From contig CALCUH010000066.1 of the NCBI GenBank assembly GCA_937907165.1, forward strand, positions 1 to 17,463: DNA of 17,463 bases. The letters are read 5' to 3'. A model generated the notes under the pieces. That model was not told the origin of the DNA and did not search any database. It worked only from the letters and a program-made list of their open reading frames with translations. The stretch comes from an uncultured Bacteroidales bacterium (GTDB lineage Bacteria; Bacteroidota; Bacteroidia; Bacteroidales; Paludibacteraceae). Made by a program: the position numbers and the translations under genes. This document shows, piece by piece, positions 1 through 7,382 of the stretch (position 1 is the first letter of the stretch; each line of letters opens with the position of its first letter).

Positions 1-38
1 TAATACATTTTTCGCAAAAAGTTTAAACCCATAAAAAG

Positions 39-58
39 TTTAGCGGACAGTAATAATT
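39..58 (+). repeat. 20-bp motif TTTAGCGGACAGTAATAATT, copy 1
   Basis: The 20-mer matches 13371-13390 at 19 of 20 positions, in the same orientation. A shorter, weaker match on the minus strand lies at 12847-12860 (TTTATCGGACAATA). Copy 1 lies downstream of the lipoprotein gene at the left edge, just outside its terminator-like hairpin. Its function is unknown. It may be the end or target of a mobile element. Confidence 0.5.
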
Positions 59-65
59 CCATAAT

Positions 66-105
66 AACGAAGCGAGAACTCATCGGGATGGGTTCTCGCT
101 TCGTT
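66..105 (-). terminator. Terminator-like hairpin after the 148-972 lipoprotein gene
   Basis: A perfect 14-bp stem (66-79 AACGAAGCGAGAAC with 92-105) encloses a loop that can itself pair CATC with GATG. It lies about 40 nt past the stop of the minus-strand lipoprotein gene. There is no long T-run on the minus side (the sequence continues TTATTATGG), so it may act mainly as an mRNA 3'-end stabiliser. Confidence 0.6.
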
Positions 106-147
106 TATGATTGGTTCTATAATTTACTTATAGATTCTAATATACGA

Positions 148-972
148 TTATTGTTGGCATACATCCACGTATTCGTCGTCACTCTTAAACGAGACAGGCT
201 TGCACTGCGTATACATAGAGGGATTGTTCACCACCTTGTAGTACGGGCAACCCTTGGATTTCACAACACTCACACCTCTCCATTCGGTATCATATCCCTT
301 ACTCTGCACCTGAAGGGAAATGATGGTACCTCGATAAGACTCAGCATCTTCGTAAGGTTGGGCAGTGTGCGTCCGCACATTCACCTTGAAAGGTTTGTTC
401 GCCTTGTAACCGTTCATCGGCGTAGCGCCCTCCAAGAAGGTAGCCACCAAAAACGGATTATAGTAACTGCCGTATTTAGGGTCGTAACGATCTTTTAGGA
501 TACGGTAGACACGATCAATGTTAAGTTCCACATTACACAACTCCAAGCATTGCTTTCCCACATTCTGGTCATGGCAAAAAATTTCGAAAGCCATCAACTC
601 CAACACGACAGCGCCCTCGGGAGTGGTACCCAACTTCTCTTGGGCAGCCTTAAACGCTTCGAGCGTCTGAGGGAAACCAGAGAAGGTGACGGAAGAAGGT
701 TGACCAGCCACATATTTGGACGGATCAATTCCACCTTTTATATCAAATGTGATAGGCGAAGCGCAAGCGTTCTTATTTTCAGTCACTTGCGCAGCTGGCA
801 AAGCGGATGAAATCTCCGTGTTCCGGGAAGCCGTCACATTCGATTCCGTATTCTCAACAGAAGGGATAACAGGAATACTAGACGATACATCCTGACGATT
901 ATTATTTCCCGCATCACAGCTACTCAAAATCGCACAAATCGCACAAATTACGAATGTCTGGGTTTTACTCAT
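148..972 (-). CDS. Lipoprotein of unknown function
   Basis: This is a 274-aa predicted lipoprotein that I do not recognise. The N-terminus is a short type II signal with a lipobox ending LSSC, so Cys19 would be lipidated. A low-complexity Ser/Thr/Asn/Val linker runs to about residue 65. A globular part follows (about 70-274) with seven cysteines, four of them in the last 135 residues before the tail (FCHD, QC, LC, GCP) and two near the C-terminus, which suggests disulfides in an envelope protein. It is the last gene of the apparent metY-mntP-channel operon, 25 nt after the channel gene, and is followed by a strong hairpin. Export and lipidation are inferred from the signal. The function is open. 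Confidence 0.8.
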   Translation of the reverse strand: MSKTQTFVICAICAILSSCDAGNNNRQDVSSSIPVIPSVENTESNVTASRNTEISSALPAAQVTENKNACASPITFDIKGGIDPSKYVAGQPSSVTFSGFPQTLEAFKAAQEKLGTTPEGAVVLELMAFEIFCHDQNVGKQCLELCNVELNIDRVYRILKDRYDPKYGSYYNPFLVATFLEGATPMNGYKANKPFKVNVRTHTAQPYEDAESYRGTIISLQVQSKGYDTEWRGVSVVKSKGCPYYKVVNNPSMYTQCKPVSFKSDDEYVDVCQQ

Positions 973-997
973 AATTAAAATCTTTAATTGTTACTTA

Positions 998-1903
998 CTA
1001 TTTAATCTCCCCCTCTTGGGTAATGATATCCTTCTCGTCGAACCCGTCAGAATCGTCTTCATAGAGGCGTTTGCCGCAATAACGGCAGAACACAGCGTCC
1101 TCGTCGTGCCCCGTCTTATGACAGTGCGGACAAGGTCTCATGGAAAGTTTCTTCTTATCGGAAATCATCTGGGCGGAAACGATACCCGTAGGAACCGCCA
1201 ATACCGTATAACCCAACAACATCACAAAAGCGGAAAGGAACCGTCCGAAACTCGTCATCGGGGTGATGTCGCCGTAACCTACCGTCGTGGTCGTCACAAT
1301 CGCCCAATAGATACTGCTCGGAATATCATGGAAACTGCTACCCTCAATACCGCCTTCCACCATGTACATCACCGTGCCAATGCAGACAACCAACAAAAGC
1401 ACGAAGACGAAAAAGACGATGATCTTGCGGGAACTAGCCTTCAACGAATTCAAAAGGATTTCACCCTCCCGCCAATAAGAGAAGAGTTTGAAGATCCTAA
1501 ACACACGGATCAGCCTTAAAATACGAATGGTCAGCAAGCCATGCGCATTCGGGAATACGAAGCCCAAATAAGTAGGAACAGTAGCCAACAAATCGACGAT
1601 TCCGAAGAAACTGAAAGCGTACGCCGCAGGCTTAGGCGCACTATAGAGCCTCAACAGATACTCCACCGTGAAGAAAACGGTGAAGACCCATTCCAATATA
1701 TTCAGAAAGAACTTGAAGGTCGGAGGAAAGAAGGAAAGACTTTCTAAAATGACGACCAAGACACTGACAAGGATAAAAATGATGAGCAATACGTCAAACA
1801 TTTTACCCATCGGAGTATCCGTATCGTAAATTACCATATAAATCTTATGCTTCAACTCCTCGTTGTGCATAAAATCGTGCCATTTCTTCTTCAATCCAAA
1901 CAT
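998..1903 (-). CDS. Voltage-gated potassium channel with C-terminal zinc ribbon
   Basis: This 301-aa inner-membrane protein has the six-helix Kv/KvAP plan. S1-S3 span about residues 35-110. An S4 voltage sensor has basic residues at every third position (R127, R130, R133, R136, K139). S5 starts near residue 160. The pore carries the K+ selectivity signature TTTTVGYGD at 204-212, and S6 spans about 222-247. After S6 there is a short soluble tail with a CPHC...CRYC pair (C258, C261, C273, C276) that looks like a zinc ribbon, then an acidic end. Selective K+ flux follows from the filter motif. Voltage gating is inferred from S4. The gene is 21 nt downstream of mntP in the same direction. No ligand-binding RCK domain is present, so the zinc ribbon is the only visible candidate cytoplasmic regulatory or assembly module. 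Confidence 0.92.
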   Translation of the reverse strand: MFGLKKKWHDFMHNEELKHKIYMVIYDTDTPMGKMFDVLLIIFILVSVLVVILESLSFFPPTFKFFLNILEWVFTVFFTVEYLLRLYSAPKPAAYAFSFFGIVDLLATVPTYLGFVFPNAHGLLTIRILRLIRVFRIFKLFSYWREGEILLNSLKASSRKIIVFFVFVLLLVVCIGTVMYMVEGGIEGSSFHDIPSSIYWAIVTTTTVGYGDITPMTSFGRFLSAFVMLLGYTVLAVPTGIVSAQMISDKKKLSMRPCPHCHKTGHDEDAVFCRYCGKRLYEDDSDGFDEKDIITQEGEIK

Positions 1904-1924
1904 TTCACATTCAATTTATTGTTT

Positions 1925-2503
1925 TCAAAATAAGGATGAAAGCACACCCGTGTGCTCACAAAAAATCTTCACACCAATACCGATTAAGACAAGTCCCCCT
2001 ACCAGTTCCATGTTCAAAGGCAAGTGTTTGCCCGCAAAAACGCCTATCGCATTACCTAGCACGGAGAAACCGAAACTAAAGAGACCTATCATCAGCAAGG
2101 CGAAAAGGAAACAGGAGAGAGATTCCGTGATAAAGACAAGACCAGTAGCCAAAGCGTCGATACTCGTGGCGATGGCCAAGAAAACCAATTTTTTCCAGTC
2201 CAAAGCAGGTTGCGAATCTTCGTCTTCCTTTTCAGACAAACTCTCGTAAATCATTTTCGAACCAAGAAAGAGAAGAACAGCCAAAGCGATCCAATGGTCG
2301 AAGGCCTCGATATACTCTTTAAAACCCACGCCAGCCAACCAGCCGAAAAAAGGCATAGCAGCCTGGAAAAGTCCGAAAAGGAGAGCCATCTTCATAATAG
2401 GAACAAAATGGAACTGCCGAAGGGCAATTCCATTTGTTATAGAGACTGCGAAACAATCCATCGCCAAAGCGACGGCGAGCAGTATGATCGTTACAATACT
2501 CAT
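1925..2503 (-). CDS. mntP: Manganese efflux pump MntP
   Basis: This 192-aa polytopic protein belongs to the MntP (DUF204) family of Mn(II) exporters in the inner membrane. It has the family's two-fold pseudo-repeat, with signature MDCFAVSITNG near residues 15-25 (D16) and SIDALATGL near 114-122 (D116), the acidic membrane residues expected to bind Mn2+. An acidic cytoplasmic loop (EKEDED, about 91-96) lies between the halves. The length matches the family (about 185-195 aa). The start lies 10 nt after the metY stop, so it is probably co-transcribed. I see no manganese riboswitch (yybP-ykoY type) upstream, and the operon position leaves no room for one. The role is confident. The link to sulfur metabolism is only positional. 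Confidence 0.93.
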   Translation of the reverse strand: MSIVTIILLAVALAMDCFAVSITNGIALRQFHFVPIMKMALLFGLFQAAMPFFGWLAGVGFKEYIEAFDHWIALAVLLFLGSKMIYESLSEKEDEDSQPALDWKKLVFLAIATSIDALATGLVFITESLSCFLFALLMIGLFSFGFSVLGNAIGVFAGKHLPLNMELVGGLVLIGIGVKIFCEHTGVLSSLF

Positions 2504-2513
2504 CGACCGAAAA

Positions 2514-3800
2514 TTAGCACTTAGCCAACGCTTGCTCCAAATCTGCGATGATATCCTCTGGCTCCTCGATGCCGACAGAGAAACGGATCAAGTCAGGACG
2601 CACACCAGCAGCCAACAATTGCTCGTCGGACAATTGACGATGCGTATGGGAAGCCGGGTGAAGCACACAAGTACGTGCGTCAGCCACATGAGTCACGATG
2701 CAAGCCAACTGCAAACTATCCATGAATTTGATGGAAGTCTCGCGTCCGCCCTTCACACCGAAGGTAACGACACCGCAAGACTGACCATTTCTGAATTGTT
2801 TCTCAGCCAACTCGTGGTAAGGATTTGACTTCAAACCAGGGTAGTTCACCCAAGCCACCTTAGGATGCTTCTCCAAATATTCAGCCACCTTCTGCGCATT
2901 CTCGCAATGCTTAGGCATACGAACGTGGAGCGTCTCCAAACCAAGGTTCAACAAAAACGCGTTTTGAGGAGCTTGGATTGAACCAAGGTCACGCATCAAT
3001 TGAGCGGTAGCCTTTGTGATATAAGCACCCTTGCCGAAAGCCTTGCTATAAGCCAAGCCGTGGTAAGACTCGTCTGGTTGAGTCAAGCCAGGGAACTTGT
3101 CCTTGTGAGCCTCCCAATCGAAATTACCGCTATCGACGATACAACCGCCCACGTTAGTAGCGTGTCCGTCCATGTACTTCGTGGTAGCGTGCGTCACGAT
3201 ATCGCAGCCGAACTCGAAAGGACGGCAGTTGATAGGCGTAGGGAAAGTATTATCGATAATCAATGGAACACCATGAGAATGTGCGATGCGGGCGAATTTC
3301 TCGATATCGAGCACGCTCAACACAGGGTTGGCGATTGTCTCACCGAACAAAGCCTTTGTGTTTGGACGGAACGCCTTAGCGATCTCCTCCTCGGAAGCGT
3401 CCGGATCAACGAATGTGCATTCGATGCCCAACTTCTTCATCGTCACAGCGAACAAGTTATAAGTTCCGCCATAGATGCAGGAAGATGAGACGAAATGGTC
3501 ACCAGCCTCGCACACGTTGAAGATAGCATAGAAGCTGGCAGCCTGCCCGGATGATGTCAACATCGCAGCCACACCACCCTCCAAAGCGCAGATCTTAGCG
3601 GCTACAGCGTCATTCGTAGGATTCTGCAAACGAGTGTAGAAATATCCTGATGCCTTCAAATCGAAAAGGTCGCCCATCTCGGCGCTCGTATCATACTTGA
3701 ATGTTGTCGACTGATATATTGGAAGTACTCTTGGCTCACCCTTTTTAGGCTTCCAGCCCTCTTGAACACAAATGGTTCCTAATCCTTTTTTCTTTTCCAT
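2514..3800 (-). CDS. metY: O-acetylhomoserine sulfhydrylase
   Basis: This is a 428-aa PLP enzyme of the Cys/Met metabolism family. It should make homocysteine from O-acetylhomoserine and sulfide in direct-sulfhydrylation methionine synthesis in the cytoplasm. Visible motifs are the phosphate-binding SSGQAA (83-88), the cofactor-contacting Asp in IIDNTF (D183), and the Schiff-base lysine in THATTKYMDGH (K208). The length (about 425-430 aa), longer than cystathionine lyases and gamma-synthases (about 380-400 aa), and the HATTKYMDGHA context favour MetY over MetB, MetC or MetZ. It is the first gene of the metY-mntP-channel-lipoprotein operon. A TAAATTTG -7 element lies at 3851-3858. I see no SAM riboswitch in the 220-nt leader region. 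The start at 3800 has no Shine-Dalgarno, as is normal here. Confidence 0.93.
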   Translation of the reverse strand: MEKKKGLGTICVQEGWKPKKGEPRVLPIYQSTTFKYDTSAEMGDLFDLKASGYFYTRLQNPTNDAVAAKICALEGGVAAMLTSSGQAASFYAIFNVCEAGDHFVSSSCIYGGTYNLFAVTMKKLGIECTFVDPDASEEEIAKAFRPNTKALFGETIANPVLSVLDIEKFARIAHSHGVPLIIDNTFPTPINCRPFEFGCDIVTHATTKYMDGHATNVGGCIVDSGNFDWEAHKDKFPGLTQPDESYHGLAYSKAFGKGAYITKATAQLMRDLGSIQAPQNAFLLNLGLETLHVRMPKHCENAQKVAEYLEKHPKVAWVNYPGLKSNPYHELAEKQFRNGQSCGVVTFGVKGGRETSIKFMDSLQLACIVTHVADARTCVLHPASHTHRQLSDEQLLAAGVRPDLIRFSVGIEEPEDIIADLEQALAKC

Positions 3801-3850
3801 CTATAAAATATTATTTAAATCGTTAATATTCAGAATTATATATTATAATT

Positions 3851-3858
3851 CAAATTTA
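3851..3858 (-). promoter_or_regulatory. Probable -7 element for the metY operon
   Basis: On the minus strand the sequence reads TAAATTTG, a perfect TAnnTTTG, about 50 nt upstream of the metY start. A TTTG lies 14 nt further upstream, closer than the usual 19-21 nt, so the -33 part is not convincing. The rest of the 3801-3970 gap is AT-rich with nothing else I can name. Confidence 0.5.
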
Positions 3859-3970
3859 CCTAAAAATTCACGCAAAAATACACACATTATGCATAACACG
3901 CAATAAAGCGGGCGTTAGATTCGAAGCACTTTGTAAAAAAAGCGATACGAGAAGCGCACTCAAAGAAAAT

Positions 3971-4001
3971 AAAAAAGGTCGCCCTCCGAAAAAGGCGACC
4001 T
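3971..4001 (-). terminator. Intrinsic terminator after the small lipoprotein gene
   Basis: An 8-bp stem, AGGTCGCC (3976-3983) with GGCGACCT (3994-4001), is followed on the minus strand by a six-T run (the A-tract at 3971-3976). It lies about 23 nt past the stop of the 4024-4230 gene and insulates it from the metY promoter. Confidence 0.85.
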
Positions 4002-4023
4002 ACTGTATCAAATCGGGAAAGAT

Positions 4024-4230
4024 CTACTTGCAGATAAAACCGCCTAAACTATCCGCATAAGTGTCTAATACGGAACAATCATTCACCTTCATTTCCTCCT
4101 TTATTCCGCTGTAACTAGGAACGACCTCGCCTTTTTCGTCATAAAAGGTGCAGTCACAATCTTTCTTCGTACAAGAATAAAAGCCCGCAAAAAGTCCGGC
4201 TAAGCCTAATATCAACAATAATCTTTTCAT
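4024..4230 (-). CDS. Small cysteine-containing lipoprotein, unknown function
   Basis: This 68-aa predicted lipoprotein has the signal MKRLLLILGLAGLFAGFYSC with Cys20 as the lipid site. The mature part starts TKKDCDC and has four further cysteines, the last one next to the C-terminal lysine. The family is not recognised. I place the start at 4230. A longer frame opens at an ATG at 4314, but that ATG overlaps the promoter at 4283-4314, so it would lie upstream of the transcript start, and the extra 28 residues would spoil the signal peptide. Another ATG (4236) overlaps the purine-rich AAAGGAA. The gene has its own promoter and terminator, so it is an independent unit. Four cysteines in a 48-residue mature protein suggest disulfide bonds or metal binding, which is inference. 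Confidence 0.75.
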   Translation of the reverse strand: MKRLLLILGLAGLFAGFYSCTKKDCDCTFYDEKGEVVPSYSGIKEEMKVNDCSVLDTYADSLGGFICK

Positions 4231-4282
4231 TATCATTTCCTTTAAAATTTCGCCTACTCTACCGTTTTCGGCAACCCGACGG

Positions 4283-4314
4283 CAAATGTAATAATAAATT
4301 ACTATATATAACAA
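4283..4314 (-). promoter_or_regulatory. Bacteroidales-type promoter of the small lipoprotein gene
   Basis: On the minus strand TTG (4312-4314) is followed by a 21-nt spacer and TACATTTG (4283-4290). This fits the TTTG-N19-21-TAnnTTTG form read by the Bacteroides primary sigma factor. It predicts a transcript start near 4276 and a leader of about 45 nt before the ATG at 4230. Confidence 0.65.
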
Positions 4315-4382
4315 TTTTGTGATTTACTATTTACAAAATATTGGCTCCGAATTTGTAGATAAAAAATAAGCGATGGGGAGTA

Positions 4383-5693
4383 TCATAGTTGATCCAACGC
4401 CTCGTAAATCGCAGCCTTGTCCATGTCTTTACCAATAAAGACCAACTTCACAAGACGGTCACCATAGACCTCATCCCAATCCTTGCGGAGCTCCTCACTC
4501 TCTTCAAGGAGACGCTTCTGGTCGGCCTTCGGAGCGGTGCAGATCCATTGTCCAGCCTCCTGAACGGTCTTCTGTCTTCCCGCTTGTTCGAAAAGGTAAG
4601 ACATATCCGGGCTCTCCACGAAGTACAAAATACCTTTGCACCGAATCACACCTTTCGGCCATGATTTGTCTATGAAACGATCGAACTTGGACAACGTGAA
4701 ACCTTTACGGCGGTAATAAACAAACGTGGAGATTCCGTACTCCTCCGTCTCGCCCTCCCCATGATGATGATGGTGGTGATGGTGGCAATGGCCTTCATGA
4801 TCGTGGTCATCGTCGTCGTCATCGTCATGCTCATGGCAATGGCACACCTCGCCCTCCTCATGATGGTGGTGACAGTGATGCTCATGCTCGTCGTCATCAT
4901 CATCATCGTGGTGGTGGTGATGTTCATGGTTCTTGCGTTCCTTTTCCTCCACCTGCTGTTCGTCAGCCTCCAAAGCCTGAATCCATCCGGCAGACATACT
5001 GACAGCCTGAAAATCGAAACGGTTAGAGTTGATGATACGGTCCAAATCAATATTTGCGTAGTTCGCCTCGATGATTTCAGCGCGCGGCTGCAACGTGCGG
5101 ATAACGGCGCGCACCTGATCGAGCGCCTCCTTGCTCACCTCGTCAACCTTGTTCAGCACGATCACGTCGCAGAACTCAATCTGTTGGATGATAAGGTTCT
5201 CGATATCGTCCTCCTCCAAATCCTTGCGTACCAAAGCGTCTCCGCTGTTAAACTCGTCATAAAGACGGAGAGCGTCCACCACAGTCGTGACGCAATCCAA
5301 GCGGCACACCTCAGGCATGCCATATTTCTTCGCCATGGCAGACATCGTCACGATGGTCTGTGCGATAGGCAACGGCTCGCAGATTCCGCTCGCCTCGATA
5401 ACGATGTAGTCGAAACGGTTCGTATCAGTGATGTCAGTGATTTGTTGCATCAAATCCGCCTTCAGCGTACAACAGATGCAGCCATTGCTCAATGCGACCA
5501 AGCTGTCGTCCTTTTGGGTCACCACACCACCCTGCTGAATCAGGGAGGCATCCACATTCACCTCACCGATATCGTTCACGATGACAGCGATTTTCAACCC
5601 CTTCTTGTTCGTTAGGATATTGTTCACCAACGTAGTCTTTCCACTTCCTAAATAACCCGTCAAAAGGGTAATAGGCACAACTTTATTACTCAT
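4383..5693 (-). CDS. CobW/G3E-family GTPase with His/Asp-rich metal-binding insert
   Basis: This 436-aa GTPase of the G3E (COG0523/CobW) family is probably a metallochaperone for Zn or another transition metal in the cytoplasm. The Walker A is GYLGSGKTT (13-21), the family metal motif is GCICC (C72, C74, C75), and the base-recognition motif is NKVD (181-184). A C-terminal CobW_C domain covers about 319-436. Between the domains, residues 256-311 form an insert of repeated His and Asp runs. I count 27 His, 14 Asp and 4 Cys in 56 residues. The start has no Shine-Dalgarno. The nearest gene on the same strand is the small lipoprotein 150 nt downstream, which has its own promoter, so this looks like a single-gene unit. 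The exact metal and client cannot be read from sequence. No Zur box was identified. CobW of cobalamin synthesis is an unlikely role, because no cobalamin genes are nearby. Confidence 0.9.
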   Translation of the reverse strand: MSNKVVPITLLTGYLGSGKTTLVNNILTNKKGLKIAVIVNDIGEVNVDASLIQQGGVVTQKDDSLVALSNGCICCTLKADLMQQITDITDTNRFDYIVIEASGICEPLPIAQTIVTMSAMAKKYGMPEVCRLDCVTTVVDALRLYDEFNSGDALVRKDLEEDDIENLIIQQIEFCDVIVLNKVDEVSKEALDQVRAVIRTLQPRAEIIEANYANIDLDRIINSNRFDFQAVSMSAGWIQALEADEQQVEEKERKNHEHHHHHDDDDDDEHEHHCHHHHEEGEVCHCHEHDDDDDDDHDHEGHCHHHHHHHHGEGETEEYGISTFVYYRRKGFTLSKFDRFIDKSWPKGVIRCKGILYFVESPDMSYLFEQAGRQKTVQEAGQWICTAPKADQKRLLEESEELRKDWDEVYGDRLVKLVFIGKDMDKAAIYEALDQL

Positions 5694-5764
5694 GACACAA
5701 AAATATTACCAAACATTTAATGACGTAAAATTATAAAGAATAGAAGAAAAACACAATCTTTTTA

Positions 5765-5772
5765 TAACTTTG
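5765..5772 (+). promoter_or_regulatory. Probable -7 element for the flippase gene
   Basis: The sequence TAACTTTG matches TAnnTTTG and lies 46 nt before the flippase start. No TTTG is found 19-21 nt upstream. The leader holds a minimal ATG-AGG-TAA at about 5786, which is probably chance. Confidence 0.5.
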
Positions 5773-5818
5773 CCTATAAAGAATAAATGAGGTAACAAGC
5801 AAATAATCATTCAGCAAA

Positions 5819-7087
5819 ATGTCCGGCAACAAGGTGATCAAAAACACGGTCAAACTATTATCGGCAGGCATCATCGCGCAAGCCATCGGAATCCTCATCT
5901 ACCCTATTCTGACCCGTCTTTACGCGCCCGAGGACTTCGGGCTGCTCAACCTCTTTCAAAGCATCGGAGGCGTGTTAGCGCTCATCGCCACGGGAGAATA
6001 CCAATTCGCCATACTTCTTCCCAAGGAAGAGAGGAAAGCGGAAGATTGCCTCTTCATCGGGCTGACCATCCTCCTCGTCATATTCACCATCTGTTGTCTG
6101 ACCATCCCCTTCGCCCGCGGCATCGCAAGCATCTTCCACACGCCCGAATTGGCGGAGTGGTATTGGATGCTAACACTCTTCGTCTTTGCCACCGGAGCAT
6201 GGTCCATACTTAATTATTGGCACACGAGACATAAGAACTACACGTTAGCCAGCACCTACCAAGTAAGCAAAAGCATTCTGAACGCAGGGATGAAATGGGG
6301 AGCAGGATTAATCGGTTTTGTGAAAGGCGGACTAATTGTAGCCACCGTCGCCTCGGCACTACTCTCACTATTTTTCAATGTGGCGAGGTCCATCAAACAA
6401 TACAACTGGGGTGTTGGGTTTTTCAGAAAAGCCAACAAAAATACCGCAGTCGAATACAAAAACTTTCCGTTCTTCTCCCTTCCGAAATCACTCGCCAATT
6501 ATCTCAGTTCCAACCTTCCCTTTCTTCTACTAACACCTTTTTTCGGTCTGAAGGAGATCGGATTCTTCGGGATGGCGCTGACATTGTCGTTCATGCCCAT
6601 CAATATCATCTATAATTCCATCTACCAAGTTCTCTTCCAAGAGATGTCGGAGAAAGTGAATCAAAAAGTTTCCATCATTCATGTGTTCAGGCAATTCGTG
6701 GGGAAGACACTCTCAATCGTTCCACCTCTTTTCATTATTCTATACTTCTTTCTTCCTTCCCTCACGAAACTCATTTTAGGTGACGGATGGGAAACAACAG
6801 GCGTCTACATCCAATATATGCTTCCATGGCTGCTCACATCCCTCATTGCGGGTTCCACATGCTTTGTGACGGACATATTTATGAAACAAAAAGGGTTACT
6901 CCTATTTGAATTGGTTTCGCTTGCCGCAAAAGGCATAAGCCTTGCGATAGGCATTAAAATGAACGGCATGGGCATTGCGATCTTAGGATTATCTTGCGTC
7001 AGTTTTGTCGTCAATACCGCACAAATCGTTTGGTTCAGGTCTTTAATAATGAATTATGAACGCCAGATAGCTTCTGAGCGCAAATAG
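5819..7087 (+). CDS. Polysaccharide/O-antigen flippase (Wzx-like, MATE/MOP superfamily)
   Basis: This 422-aa polytopic inner-membrane protein has about 12 hydrophobic segments in the pattern of oligosaccharide flippases. It opens with an N-terminal KNTVKLLSAGIIAQAIGIL helix, followed by PILTRLYAPEDFGLLNLFQS, a hallmark of the family near residues 29-48, and then an EYQFAILLP segment (59-67). Family members move lipid-linked glycans across the inner membrane for O-antigen, capsule or exopolysaccharide. The gene stands alone between a GTPase gene transcribed away from it and a ferredoxin gene transcribed toward it. No glycosyltransferase or polymerase gene is adjacent, so the substrate cannot be guessed. 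The length is slightly below the usual 430-500 aa, but both ends look complete. The start at 5819 (MSGNK) is the first in-frame ATG after the -7 element. Confidence 0.85.
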   Translation: MSGNKVIKNTVKLLSAGIIAQAIGILIYPILTRLYAPEDFGLLNLFQSIGGVLALIATGEYQFAILLPKEERKAEDCLFIGLTILLVIFTICCLTIPFARGIASIFHTPELAEWYWMLTLFVFATGAWSILNYWHTRHKNYTLASTYQVSKSILNAGMKWGAGLIGFVKGGLIVATVASALLSLFFNVARSIKQYNWGVGFFRKANKNTAVEYKNFPFFSLPKSLANYLSSNLPFLLLTPFFGLKEIGFFGMALTLSFMPINIIYNSIYQVLFQEMSEKVNQKVSIIHVFRQFVGKTLSIVPPLFIILYFFLPSLTKLILGDGWETTGVYIQYMLPWLLTSLIAGSTCFVTDIFMKQKGLLLFELVSLAAKGISLAIGIKMNGMGIAILGLSCVSFVVNTAQIVWFRSLIMNYERQIASERK

Positions 7088-7117
7088 GAAAGGCGTTTGG
7101 GGTAAAAGCCATTAAAT

Positions 7118-7146
7118 AAAAAAGGCGTCCCGAGAGACGCCTTTTT
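7118..7146. terminator. Bidirectional terminator between the flippase and ferredoxin genes
   Basis: The stem GGCGTC (7124-7129) with GACGCC (7136-7141) is extended by an A-run on the left (7118-7123) and a T-run on the right (7142-7146). It therefore works in both directions, ending the flippase transcript (stop 7087) and the ferredoxin transcript (stop 7167). Confidence 0.9.
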
Positions 7147-7166
7147 CTGTTCGTTGTTGAGACTGA

Positions 7167-7337
7167 TTACTCCGCTTTCTTAGGAGCACCTGCAGGACAA
7201 ACGTCCGCACAAGTTCCACACTCAGTGCAAGCATCAGCGTTTATTGAATAGATGTCACCCTCAGAGATTGCTCCTACAGGACATTCGCTAATGCAAGTAC
7301 CACAAGCAACACAATCTTCACCAATTACGTAAGCCAT
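7167..7337 (-). CDS. 2[4Fe-4S] bacterial-type ferredoxin
   Basis: This is a 56-aa soluble ferredoxin, a low-potential electron carrier for enzymes such as pyruvate:ferredoxin oxidoreductase or hydrogenase in an anaerobe. It begins MAYVIGEDC and carries two complete cluster motifs, CVACGTCISECP (Cys 9, 12, 15, 19) and CTECGTCADVCP (Cys 37, 40, 43, 47). Each cluster takes three cysteines from one motif and the last from the other. The length matches the clostridial ferredoxin type (about 55 aa). It is a single-gene unit, with TATATTTG at 7383-7390 upstream and a shared terminator downstream. The start has only an A-rich region before it (AAAAAAGAAAAATACT). Identification is certain. The redox partner is unknown. 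Confidence 0.95.
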   Translation of the reverse strand: MAYVIGEDCVACGTCISECPVGAISEGDIYSINADACTECGTCADVCPAGAPKKAE

Positions 7338-7382
7338 AGTATTTTTCTTTTTTAGTTAATAAATATGTGCATTTGCACAATG

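Noticed and set aside
1016..1519. Long plus-strand frames opposite the channel, metY, pheS, TolC-family and pyrC genes
   Set aside because: All are antisense shadows of minus-strand genes that have strong family motifs.
3801..3970. Possible SAM riboswitch upstream of metY
   Set aside because: No recognisable SAM-I, SAM-II or related core, and no attenuator hairpin, is visible. The stretch is mostly AT-rich promoter DNA.
4670..5050. A minus-strand 126-codon frame rich in Thr and Met inside the GTPase gene
   Set aside because: It is the frame-shifted reading of the same triplet repeat, with no start signal of its own.
4761..5615. A long plus-strand open frame opposite the CobW/G3E GTPase gene, rich in Met and Val
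   Set aside because: It is the antisense shadow of the His/Asp-rich codons (CAT/GAT triplets read backwards). It has no promoter or family signature, and the minus-strand frame has clear GTPase motifs.
5786..5794. Minimal upstream ORF ATG-AGG-TAA in the flippase leader
   Set aside because: It is too short to judge, has no ribosome-binding context, and such triplets are common by chance.
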